From positions 62,001 to 126,000 of the forward strand of contig NZ_JANZNQ010000003.1 in the NCBI RefSeq assembly GCF_027257955.1: a DNA stretch of 64,000 nt, written 5' to 3'. The position numbers and the translations under genes are program-made. Below the pieces are notes generated by a model, which was not told the origin of the DNA, ran no database searches, and saw only the letters and a program-made list of their open reading frames with translations. Shown piece after piece: positions 9,497 to 17,370 of this stretch (position 1 is the first letter of the stretch; every line of letters begins with the position of its first letter). Source of the stretch: Zhongshania aquatica. Its GTDB lineage: Bacteria > Pseudomonadota > Gammaproteobacteria > Pseudomonadales > Spongiibacteraceae.

Positions 9497-12046
9497 ATGA
9501 TTAAAAGAATCTCAGTTATCGGCGCGATATCTGCCTGCGCAATGCAAAGTCCACATCTTTCAGCTGCGCAGCTCGAAGAGGTGATTGTTACTGCACAGAT
9601 AAGAGAACAAAGTCTTCAAGATGTTCCAGTGTCAGTCAGCGCTATCAGCGGCAGTAAAATGATGGAGGCAGGTCTTTCTAAAATCGAAGATCTGCAAGCC
9701 TACGTTCCTAACTTTACAATGACCGAATCCAGTATCGGCACAGATATCTATATTCGCGGCATCGGCTCAGGTGAAAACCAAGGCTTTGAGCAATCAGTGG
9801 GCATGTATGTAGACGGTGTATATTACGGACGCGCACAGCTTGCCCGCGCGCCCTTCCTCGATTTAGAACGTGTCGAGGTATTACGTGGCCCACAGAACAT
9901 TCTTTTAGGCAAAAACAGTATCGCAGGTGCGATCAATATTAGTAGCGCATCACCAAGCAACGAACCAGAGTTTCTTGTTTCGGGCACTTACGAGCCGGAT
10001 CTAAACGAACAAGTAATCGATTTTGTTGCCTCCGGCCCAATAAACGACGACCTCAGCGCACGATTTGCCATGCGCCAACGCCACACAGACGGATTTGTTA
10101 AAAACCAAGTATTAAATCGCGACGAAGCTGAGCGTGATGAAGCTACCTACCGGATCAAATTTGCATGGGACGCAGGCAAGGACTTCGACGCCAAACTCAA
10201 GCTAGAAATGGGCAGCTTTGATGTAGTCGGAAGGCAATCTGAAATTCTTACTGACAACCCGTCGGACTCAGATATCTTTCTGTTCACGGGACGTACCTAC
10301 GGCGAAATACTCAACGATACCGTATTTCCTGACTTTGGTGCAGCAGGTGCTTTGCTTGGTTCATTACCTGCAGGCATACGCAACCTGATACAACTGCAGC
10401 CCAATGGCTCTATTCTGAATATGCAAGCTGATGACTCGGTGTTAGATTCCACCGCGGACCGAAAACGCTCTTCAAATGGCGATTTCAGTAATAACGACAC
10501 CCAAAATATCACCTTGAATATGAACTGGTATTCCAACGGCAATACCTTCACATCCATTAGCGCTTACATGGCCTATCAGTACGATGAAGAATGTGACTGC
10601 GACTTTACCGGCGCACCGCTATTTCAGGTTGTATTTGAAGAAGAATACGAACAGTTCAGCCAAGAGTTTCGCTGGGTGTCGGCACCAGGTGAAAACTTCG
10701 ACCTGATCGCCGGTGCATATTTTCAATATAACGAACTCTACTTCTTTGACTCCATCGTTCTGCCATCCACTCTTATTCCTCAGTTAATTAATGCTGCAGA
10801 TATCTTAGAAGGTGGCGCCCGCGGTGACATTGATCCCGGCGCGAACGGCAACACAGGCTTTGAACTACTGGGTATCGGCGACGCAGGTAACTCGCTCATA
10901 GATATTCGATCACCGCGTGATTTTAAAAGTGACTCCATCATTGCATCTACTTTTATGCAAGGTACGTGGATAATAACCGACACCTTGCGCCTTACTTTAG
11001 GCGGGCGTTATACCTACGAAAAGAAAAGTGGTAGTAGGAAACTAGAGTTTGGTCTACCAGATGGCACCATTTTGCCAATCGGTGAAACCGACACTGCCGC
11101 AGCAGTCACCTTTGCCGCAGAACGTCATGATTTGGCCGGCAAGCGAACAGAATCACAGTTCGCGCCGCTGTTAAATATCCAATGGGACGTGAGCGATGAG
11201 GCGATGGCCTACTTTTCAGCCCGACGTGGTTTTAAATCCGGCGGTTACGATGCTAGATCAAACGCATCGCCGAGCGCTGAGCCAACGCCCACCAATCCAA
11301 CGGCAACCTCTGCTAATCCCCGCGTATTAATCGGTAGTTTTGAATTTGAGGAAGAGCGTGCAACCTCCTATGAATTTGGCTTGAAGACTTCGCTGTTCGA
11401 CGGTGTCGCTGAACTGAACTCCGCCCTTTTCTACACCCAGTTCGATAACCTACAGGTCAGTGTTTTCGATGGCACACTAGGCTTTAACGTGGGCAATGCC
11501 GCAGGTGCTGTGACCCAAGGTGTGGAATTCGACGGTCGTATCGCATTAAGTGAGCATATTATTCTTGGTGCGGGGCTGGCATTTTTGGACTTCGAATTCC
11601 AAGACCATAAATTTGGCACCTGTATTCAGGATCAAGTACCGGACAACCCAAACGGCATAAACTGTGATTACACGGGTAAAACCAACCAGTACGCTGCAGA
11701 CTATTCTGGCAACATACTACTGGGCTACGAGCGAGAAATTAGTGATTCACTCATCCTAAGAGCTAACCTTGACGCTATATTCAGTGACGAGTACCACCCC
11801 TCACCCAACCTTGATGACCGTGTAAAACAGGATGCGTTTATTCAATACAATGGCCGGATTTCACTATCGTCGAATGACGGTGAATGGGAATTGGCACTGG
11901 TTGGGAAAAACTTAACAGACGAACTGATCATTCTGTACGCGATTGACACACCGGTCGCTAAAAAAGTTATCGCGGGTACCACTACTCATCACGGTTTTAC
12001 CAACCCACCTAGAACCTTTGCACTTCAAGCGACGTATCGCTGGTAG
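9497..12046 (+). CDS. TonB-dependent outer-membrane receptor, alkB-linked
   Basis: 849 residues. A short signal peptide is followed by a TonB-box/plug start (LEEVIVTAQIREQSLQDVPV), a plug domain to about residue 150 (IYIRGIG, VEVLRGPQ, GKNSIAGAIN), then a 22-strand-type barrel ending in the C-terminal Tyr-Arg-Trp expected of outer-membrane proteins. The SD GGGAG is seven bases before the ATG. Because it follows alkB and precedes the terminator, I infer it imports the alkane or a related hydrophobic substrate rather than a siderophore. The sequence alone does not give the ligand; an iron or vitamin ligand remains possible. Confidence 0.9.
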   Translation: MIKRISVIGAISACAMQSPHLSAAQLEEVIVTAQIREQSLQDVPVSVSAISGSKMMEAGLSKIEDLQAYVPNFTMTESSIGTDIYIRGIGSGENQGFEQSVGMYVDGVYYGRAQLARAPFLDLERVEVLRGPQNILLGKNSIAGAINISSASPSNEPEFLVSGTYEPDLNEQVIDFVASGPINDDLSARFAMRQRHTDGFVKNQVLNRDEAERDEATYRIKFAWDAGKDFDAKLKLEMGSFDVVGRQSEILTDNPSDSDIFLFTGRTYGEILNDTVFPDFGAAGALLGSLPAGIRNLIQLQPNGSILNMQADDSVLDSTADRKRSSNGDFSNNDTQNITLNMNWYSNGNTFTSISAYMAYQYDEECDCDFTGAPLFQVVFEEEYEQFSQEFRWVSAPGENFDLIAGAYFQYNELYFFDSIVLPSTLIPQLINAADILEGGARGDIDPGANGNTGFELLGIGDAGNSLIDIRSPRDFKSDSIIASTFMQGTWIITDTLRLTLGGRYTYEKKSGSRKLEFGLPDGTILPIGETDTAAAVTFAAERHDLAGKRTESQFAPLLNIQWDVSDEAMAYFSARRGFKSGGYDARSNASPSAEPTPTNPTATSANPRVLIGSFEFEEERATSYEFGLKTSLFDGVAELNSALFYTQFDNLQVSVFDGTLGFNVGNAAGAVTQGVEFDGRIALSEHIILGAGLAFLDFEFQDHKFGTCIQDQVPDNPNGINCDYTGKTNQYAADYSGNILLGYEREISDSLILRANLDAIFSDEYHPSPNLDDRVKQDAFIQYNGRISLSSNDGEWELALVGKNLTDELIILYAIDTPVAKKVIAGTTTHHGFTNPPRTFALQATYRW

Positions 12047-12065
12047 GCGACCGAGTAACCTGCTT

Positions 12066-12104
12066 GCCGATTTTGAGTTTGGACGCTCAAAGTCGGCTTT
12101 TTTT
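12066..12104 (+). terminator. Rho-independent terminator of the alkB operon
   Basis: Twelve-base stem GCCGATTTTGAG/CTCAAAGTCGGC with one G-T pair, 8-base loop and seven T, starting 20 bases after the receptor stop. Confidence 0.92.
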
Positions 12105-12570
12105 AACTCTCCTCTAATACATAGCAAAGCCCACAGCTCCCACCTATAAACAATCTCATAAGCTCGTATTTAGCGATTCTTCAACAACGATAGCGATTGC
12201 ATAATTGCTACATAGGGCTATAAGGTCTTAACCATTCGTTTTGCAAGGATGCTTGGATTCTTGAACTTGGTTGTAACGACGAGCCAAAAAGGTCACTACA
12301 CGCTATCTGATAGTAAGCTCAAAATACTGCTATTGTTATTGCTGCTACTAAGATGGCACAAGGGCATGTTCTATGGCTGGTTTGGGCACACTAAAAAGTG
12401 TTAATTCTTTAGTCATATGCTTTATTTGATCAATGAGTGTATATCCTATACCGCTCAGCTGTAAGATTAACCATGTTAAATGGACAATCACTACTCAACC
12501 ACCAAATCTAATGTCGATGCCGGACAACGGCAGTTTACTCAGTAATATAATATTTAAATGGCTGCATGTT
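12105..12570. other. Intergenic region without a supported gene
   Basis: About 466 bp between the alkB-operon terminator and the L,D-transpeptidase. It is AT-rich. The only coding-like element is a 51-codon ORF on the plus strand (12249-12404) with a run of leucines, no clear ribosome binding site and no recognised family. The downstream frame stays open back to 12433, but the signal peptide beginning at 12571 marks the real start of the next gene. Its promoter must lie here; I cannot place it with confidence. Confidence 0.5.
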
Positions 12571-14193
12571 ATGAAAAAATTCACCTTCCATATTCTGCTA
12601 CTGACTAGCCTGTTTTTTAATCATGGTGCGCTAGCCGGTGCGCAGCTTCAACAGACTATCGAAAGCTGGCTTGGCGGCTACCCCGCTATTTTGAAAGAAG
12701 AAACAGTATTAAATAAAGATATACTGAATAAGTTTTATATAGAGCGGAATTTTGAAGCAGCGTGGCTTGATTCTAAGGGATTAACAAAACAGGGTCGTGA
12801 ACTACTTGGGGCTATTGCAAGTATCAATGAAGAGGGGCTGCTTCCTGCCGACTATCACGGAGCCCGTGTTTTAGCGATATTGACGGCAAGTATTAGCCCT
12901 CAGGATACCGCCACTTACGATTTACTTCTAAGTGATGCCTTTCTTACATTGGCCAGTCATTTAATTTCGGGCAAAGTTGACCCAAAGGATTTAAACGCAG
13001 AGTGGGAAGCTAATCGACGACACAGTGATTTGCAGTTACTACTCGAAAACGCGCTTAAACAGGGTGATATATCTGCAGCACTCGACGGATTACGCACTAA
13101 ACAGACCCGCTATTTCCGATTAAAAAAAGCACTCGCAACCATGCGGTTACTGCCAAATACCGCATGGAAACAGAAACTCGCAGAGTCACCAGCAATAAAA
13201 CCTAGCGCTAGCGATAATCGCATACCCGTAATTGCCAAACGCCTACAGGTATGGGGAGATTTATCACTTCAACAGCCTAGTAATGAAACCGCTCAGACTT
13301 ATAGCGCCGTATTGGTAGAGAGTATTAAGGCGTTTCAAGGCCGACACGGCTTGGATGCCGATGGCGTCATCGGTAGAGAAACCATTAAAGCCTTAAATAT
13401 ATCTCCACGGGAACGGGCAAAACAGATCGTTGTCAATATGGAACGCTGGCGTTGGCTGGCGGAAAACTTAGGCGATAAGTACTTGCTTGTGAATATTGCC
13501 GCGTTTGAACTTAAAATAATCGACAACAATCAAACCGTGTTTGTTAAACCGGTTGTTGTGGGTCGCAATTATCGAAAAACACCTGTTTTCAGCAATAAGA
13601 TTCGTTACATAGTATTAAACCCAACGTGGACCGTGCCCTATAAATTGGCGGTAGAAGATAAACTTAGTGAAATACAAAAAGATCCGGCTTATTTAAACCG
13701 CTTGGGTATTCGTGTTTTTAAAGGCGACTCCCCAGTGCCAATTGATCCGTTTTCAATTTCATGGAATGAGATTAATAAACGCAACTTCCCGTTCCGTTTA
13801 GTACAAAGTCCGGGGCCACAAAATGCATTGGGGCAAGTAAAGTTTATGTTTCCTAATCCGCATGATGTCTATCTTCACGACACTCCCTCTCGGGAGTTAT
13901 TTAAAAAGGCGGAGCGCGCGTTCAGCTCAGGCTGCATAAGAGTGTCTGATCCACTCGAACTCGCTGAATTTTTATTGCGTAGTCAGGGCTGGGATAAAAC
14001 AAGAATCGCGGCTGTAATTGAAAATGGTGAAACGGAAACTGTGACATTAAAAACACCGGTGCCAATTCATATTGAATACTGGACCACTTGGGTCGATCGC
14101 GAAGGTGTCAATCATTTTAGGAATGACATATACGACCGTGATCAGCCGCTATGGCAAGCATTAAGCAAGCCCTTGAATCATGTAGAGCACTAA
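12571..14193 (+). CDS. Murein L,D-transpeptidase, YcbB/LdtD type
   Basis: Forms 3-3 cross-links between meso-diaminopimelate residues in peptidoglycan; acts in the periplasm. 540 residues from the ATG at 12571, chosen because a clean signal peptide (MKKFTFHILLLTSLFF...ALA) begins there. Order: signal peptide, N-terminal scaffold domain, a PG_binding_1 domain with SIKAFQGRHGLDADGVIG, then a YkuD catalytic domain with His about 436 (HDTPSRELF) and nucleophile Cys about 455 in RAFSSGCIRV. Length and order match E. coli YcbB. The stop abuts the ATG of the next gene, so the two are translated together. Confidence 0.93.
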   Translation: MKKFTFHILLLTSLFFNHGALAGAQLQQTIESWLGGYPAILKEETVLNKDILNKFYIERNFEAAWLDSKGLTKQGRELLGAIASINEEGLLPADYHGARVLAILTASISPQDTATYDLLLSDAFLTLASHLISGKVDPKDLNAEWEANRRHSDLQLLLENALKQGDISAALDGLRTKQTRYFRLKKALATMRLLPNTAWKQKLAESPAIKPSASDNRIPVIAKRLQVWGDLSLQQPSNETAQTYSAVLVESIKAFQGRHGLDADGVIGRETIKALNISPRERAKQIVVNMERWRWLAENLGDKYLLVNIAAFELKIIDNNQTVFVKPVVVGRNYRKTPVFSNKIRYIVLNPTWTVPYKLAVEDKLSEIQKDPAYLNRLGIRVFKGDSPVPIDPFSISWNEINKRNFPFRLVQSPGPQNALGQVKFMFPNPHDVYLHDTPSRELFKKAERAFSSGCIRVSDPLELAEFLLRSQGWDKTRIAAVIENGETETVTLKTPVPIHIEYWTTWVDREGVNHFRNDIYDRDQPLWQALSKPLNHVEH

Positions 14194-15180
14194 ATGAGAA
14201 AAAACTCAGTTTTCTTTAACGATCCAAATTTACTAGTAGCGTGCTGTTTCTTAGCCAGTTTTATTGGTAGTTTTGCTAACGCGGGTGAGATTCAGGATTT
14301 TGATCCTGGTCTCGCGCCTTTCAATGTTGTCATTGAAAAGCACTCGCTACGCCTAGCCGTAAATATGAAAACTGTGTTGCCCGGTAAAACACTCTCTATC
14401 GCCGTAAAGCAGAAAAATGCCGGGGAATTTTCACTCTATCAAGGTCCTAATAAACTGACGCTGAATGCGACAGGTAGCCACAGATGGATTGCGCCTAAGA
14501 AGCCCGGCTATTACCCACTTACCGTTATCCGCAATCGAGACGAGGCGCAACTTACACTCAATATTTTTGTTTTACACCCAGCCAGTCAACTTATAAATGG
14601 AAAGTTGAATACATATAGAATTGGTCAGTATCCCAGCGCCTTAAACGGACTTGAAGCTTACAAAGCGCCAAAAGGCTATATTGAAGTGACTCGCGATGAG
14701 GAAAATATACTGGTTTCACCACATTTCAAGCTAGGTCAATTTTTATGCAAACAAGATGGAGGCTATCCAAAGTATCTAGTATTGCAGCCAGAGCTACTCG
14801 ACAAACTGGAGTTGTTACTAGAGCACGTAAACACCAAGGGCATACGTACTGACGGCTTCACAGTAATGAGCGGCTATCGAACGCCTTTTTACAACAAAGC
14901 CATAGGAAACGTGCCGAATAGCAGTCATATTTACGGCCGGGCAGCCGATATCTTTGTGGACGTTAAACCAGCCGATGACTATTTAGATGATATAAATGGT
15001 GATGGCGTAGCAAATATCAAAGACGCCGAAGCGCTTTATGATATGGCCGATCAATTAGTGAATCACAATAGGCACCCGCAATTAATGGGTGGCGTCGGCC
15101 TTTACGATAAAACGCCCGCCCACGGCCCCTTTATACATGTTGACGTGCGCGGTATGCCAGCACGCTGGGGGCACAAGTAA
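14194..15180 (+). CDS. Secreted DUF882/M15-type Zn peptidase with an EF-hand-like insert
   Basis: 328 residues with a signal peptide ending near residue 30. The C-terminal part is the peptidase M15-like fold of the YcbK/DUF882 family: VMSGYRTPFYN, then zinc ligands His245 and Asp252 in SSHIYGRAADIF, and His315 in FIHVDVRG. Between the two ligand blocks is a 12-residue loop at 266-277, D-x-N-x-D-G-x5-D, a textbook calcium-binding (EF-hand/dockerin-like) loop. The ATG directly follows the L,D-transpeptidase stop (TAA-ATG). In E. coli ycbB and ycbK are also neighbours, so a shared job in cell-wall remodelling is likely. Confidence 0.88.
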   Translation: MRKNSVFFNDPNLLVACCFLASFIGSFANAGEIQDFDPGLAPFNVVIEKHSLRLAVNMKTVLPGKTLSIAVKQKNAGEFSLYQGPNKLTLNATGSHRWIAPKKPGYYPLTVIRNRDEAQLTLNIFVLHPASQLINGKLNTYRIGQYPSALNGLEAYKAPKGYIEVTRDEENILVSPHFKLGQFLCKQDGGYPKYLVLQPELLDKLELLLEHVNTKGIRTDGFTVMSGYRTPFYNKAIGNVPNSSHIYGRAADIFVDVKPADDYLDDINGDGVANIKDAEALYDMADQLVNHNRHPQLMGGVGLYDKTPAHGPFIHVDVRGMPARWGHK

Positions 15181-15580
15181 GTCAAACGCCCTTTTAATAG
15201 CGTAGGAGCCGATGCAATCCACCAAGAGGGGCACGTCCCTCCCCTCTAACCCCGCGCTTTATATCGCCACCTGCGTCCTAGATAGAAAAATCTAAATCAC
15301 TCCGTCGACTTGTCCTCGAAACTGAATAATTTATCTTCGTGATAGAACGGATAAGGAGGCCCACCAAAGCCATACCAAGCAAATAACAAAAATGACCATC
15401 TGAATCGATACTTTCTTTGAAACCTGCCATAGTCCCCTAAGAAACAACAAGACGTATTACTTTCTAGAATTGAAAACATATTGCGGTTGTCACACGTTGT
15501 TCATACTGGCAGCCTACCCTCGACCCGATTGATTTGAATCATCGACCGATCTTGACCGGCTATCACCGTGGTAGAAAACT
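15181..15580. other. Intergenic region without a supported gene
   Basis: 400 bp. On the minus strand 15297-15479 has a 60-codon ORF, and other frames of the same strand give a short membrane-like stretch (VIFVICLVWLWWASL). None has a clear ribosome binding site, and no family is recognised. No terminator hairpin with a U-tract was found after the peptidase gene. Confidence 0.45.
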
Positions 15581-16432
15581 ATGTCTCACAAAGTAATACT
15601 GATCGTGCTCGATGGCCTTGCCTATAACACTGCCGAACAGTGCATGGGTTTCCTACAAGGTTTAAATGAACAGAAAACAAGCACACTGTACAAGCTACAG
15701 TGCGAGCTACCGTCAAAGTCTCGCCCTCTTTACGAAACTATTCTCACTGGCGTTCCGCCGGTGCTAAGTGGCATTGTGCATAACGACGTGGCGCGCAACT
15801 CTAATCAGCAAAGTGTCTTCAGCTTGGCGCGCCAACAAGGTTTGACCACCGCCGCCGCTGCGTTTCATTGGTTTAGTGAATTGTATAACCGTAGCCCCTA
15901 TGACACTGTCCGGGATCGCCATACAAACGATCCTGCGCAACTGATTCAGCATGGCTGTTTCTATCATGGCGACCACTACCCAGATAACTATGTGTATCTA
16001 GATGCGGAATCCTTAAGACGTCGGCACAACCCTGATTTTTTGTTGATACACCCCATGAATATAGACAATGCCGGACACCACGAGGGCGTAGATAGCTCAC
16101 ACTACCGGAATACTGTTCGCAACTCAGACGGCGAATTATCAAAATATCTACCGACGTGGATCGAGGAAGGATATCAAGTTTTGATCACCTCTGATCACGG
16201 TATGAATTCAGATAAAAGTCACGGCGGCACTCTCCCAGAAGAACGGGACATCCCCTTATTCGTCATCGGCGAGCGTTTCACCCATCTCACTGATTGCGAG
16301 CCCAAACAAACCGAAATCTGTGGTTCCGTTTGTGATCTGCTTGGTCTTACTAACCACAATAAACCAAGCACAGAAAAACTGCTTTTTAAGCAAAATACGA
16401 ACAATCAATACATGGTCGCGCTCGCCAACTAG
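15581..16432 (+). CDS. Alkaline-phosphatase-fold phosphodiesterase/nucleotide pyrophosphatase-like protein
   Basis: 283 residues, no signal peptide, so cytoplasmic as read. Metal-binding motifs of the alkaline phosphatase superfamily are present: Asp11 in VLIVLDG-like VILIVLDG, a nucleophile region ETILTGVPPVLSGI around residue 55, NIDNAGHHEGVDSSHY with Asp and His, and TSDHGMNSDKSHGG with the Asp-His pair. This matches type I phosphodiesterase/NPP-like enzymes that act on phosphodiesters; the substrate is unknown. It stands alone and converges on the next gene, only 38 bp away. Confidence 0.8.
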   Translation: MSHKVILIVLDGLAYNTAEQCMGFLQGLNEQKTSTLYKLQCELPSKSRPLYETILTGVPPVLSGIVHNDVARNSNQQSVFSLARQQGLTTAAAAFHWFSELYNRSPYDTVRDRHTNDPAQLIQHGCFYHGDHYPDNYVYLDAESLRRRHNPDFLLIHPMNIDNAGHHEGVDSSHYRNTVRNSDGELSKYLPTWIEEGYQVLITSDHGMNSDKSHGGTLPEERDIPLFVIGERFTHLTDCEPKQTEICGSVCDLLGLTNHNKPSTEKLLFKQNTNNQYMVALAN

Positions 16433-16470
16433 GCATGTACTTTTCAGCAGCGCGCGAATGGTTTTAATAT

Positions 16471-17229
16471 TCAATGCTGATTTTTTGCTGGGTTCTGCTT
16501 AAAGAAAAAGATAAAAAACAGGATAAATACCATTAGAGCAGCGGTCGCTGAATAACGGCTCAATTCAAGACCGCCCGCACTCACGGGCTTGTCGAGCAAA
16601 TCACCAACGACCGCGCCGAGGGGTCTTGTCAGAATGAATGCGGTCCAAAACAAGATTGTCCGCGAGATATTGGTTCTGAAATAGGCCAGTGCAGTTAGCG
16701 ACAACAGTCCGCCAAATATCAATGCGCTCGCGGCGTACCCCAAGCCTTCGGAATCTGCGACCCAGTCGCCTAGAGCCGTACCGAGTGTTTGTGAGAACAT
16801 AATCGTTAGCCAATAGAATGCTTCAGATTTTGGCGAACTTACCGTTTCTACGGCAACTGAACCCATAATCCGCTGCCATGCAAACAGAGACCCCAGCAAC
16901 AGAACTAACAATATGCTTGAGCCGCCCGCATAGCCAATACCTATAGAACGATCTGCAAAATCTGCCAGTGTTGTACCTAAGGTAGTTGTCGCTATTATCG
17001 TCGCCCAATAAGTAGCAGGATGGAATTTCTTCGAGTACATTTGTATCGCTACTGCGACGATAAATACCAAAGAAAATATTCCTGTACCGACCAGATAACC
17101 TAAGTCCATTGACATCGAAACGACATCACCGCCAGTCTCACCTAAAGTGGTTGCCAATATCTTTATAACCCAGAAAATTAGAGTTACTTCTGGAACTTTG
17201 CTGAGCATAACTTTATCTGCTGCATTCAT
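16471..17229 (-). CDS. Four-repeat integral membrane protein (COG4705-like)
   Basis: 252 residues, almost entirely membrane helices (about eight). A motif recurs four times: TLGETGGD, TLGTTLAD, TLGTALGD and PLGAVVGD, at intervals of roughly 60 residues, each at the same place in a two-helix unit. This matches the uncharacterised membrane-anchored family COG4705. The regular acidic motif inside helices suggests an ion or small-solute path, but no function is established. It follows the barrel gene of the cytochrome operon on the same strand after 141 bp without a clear terminator, so read-through from that operon is possible. Confidence 0.75.
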   Translation of the reverse strand: MNAADKVMLSKVPEVTLIFWVIKILATTLGETGGDVVSMSMDLGYLVGTGIFSLVFIVAVAIQMYSKKFHPATYWATIIATTTLGTTLADFADRSIGIGYAGGSSILLVLLLGSLFAWQRIMGSVAVETVSSPKSEAFYWLTIMFSQTLGTALGDWVADSEGLGYAASALIFGGLLSLTALAYFRTNISRTILFWTAFILTRPLGAVVGDLLDKPVSAGGLELSRYSATAALMVFILFFIFFFKQNPAKNQH

Positions 17230-17370
17230 TTCATGAACTCAATACTGACTAATGACTGTATTTTCAGAAACACACTTTTACTATCTCACTGAAAGCCTAC
17301 GACAAATATTTTGGCATAAAGATTCACTGTCTTTTGTAACTCAATCATCGCATCAACATTAAACTCACTA

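Noticed and set aside
12433-12570. N-terminal extension of the L,D-transpeptidase
   Set aside because: It would bury the signal peptide that starts at 12571 behind 46 residues without features.
15297-15479. 60-codon minus-strand ORF between the DUF882 and phosphodiesterase genes
   Set aside because: No SD, no family match, and other frames of the same stretch look equally coding-like; insufficient support.
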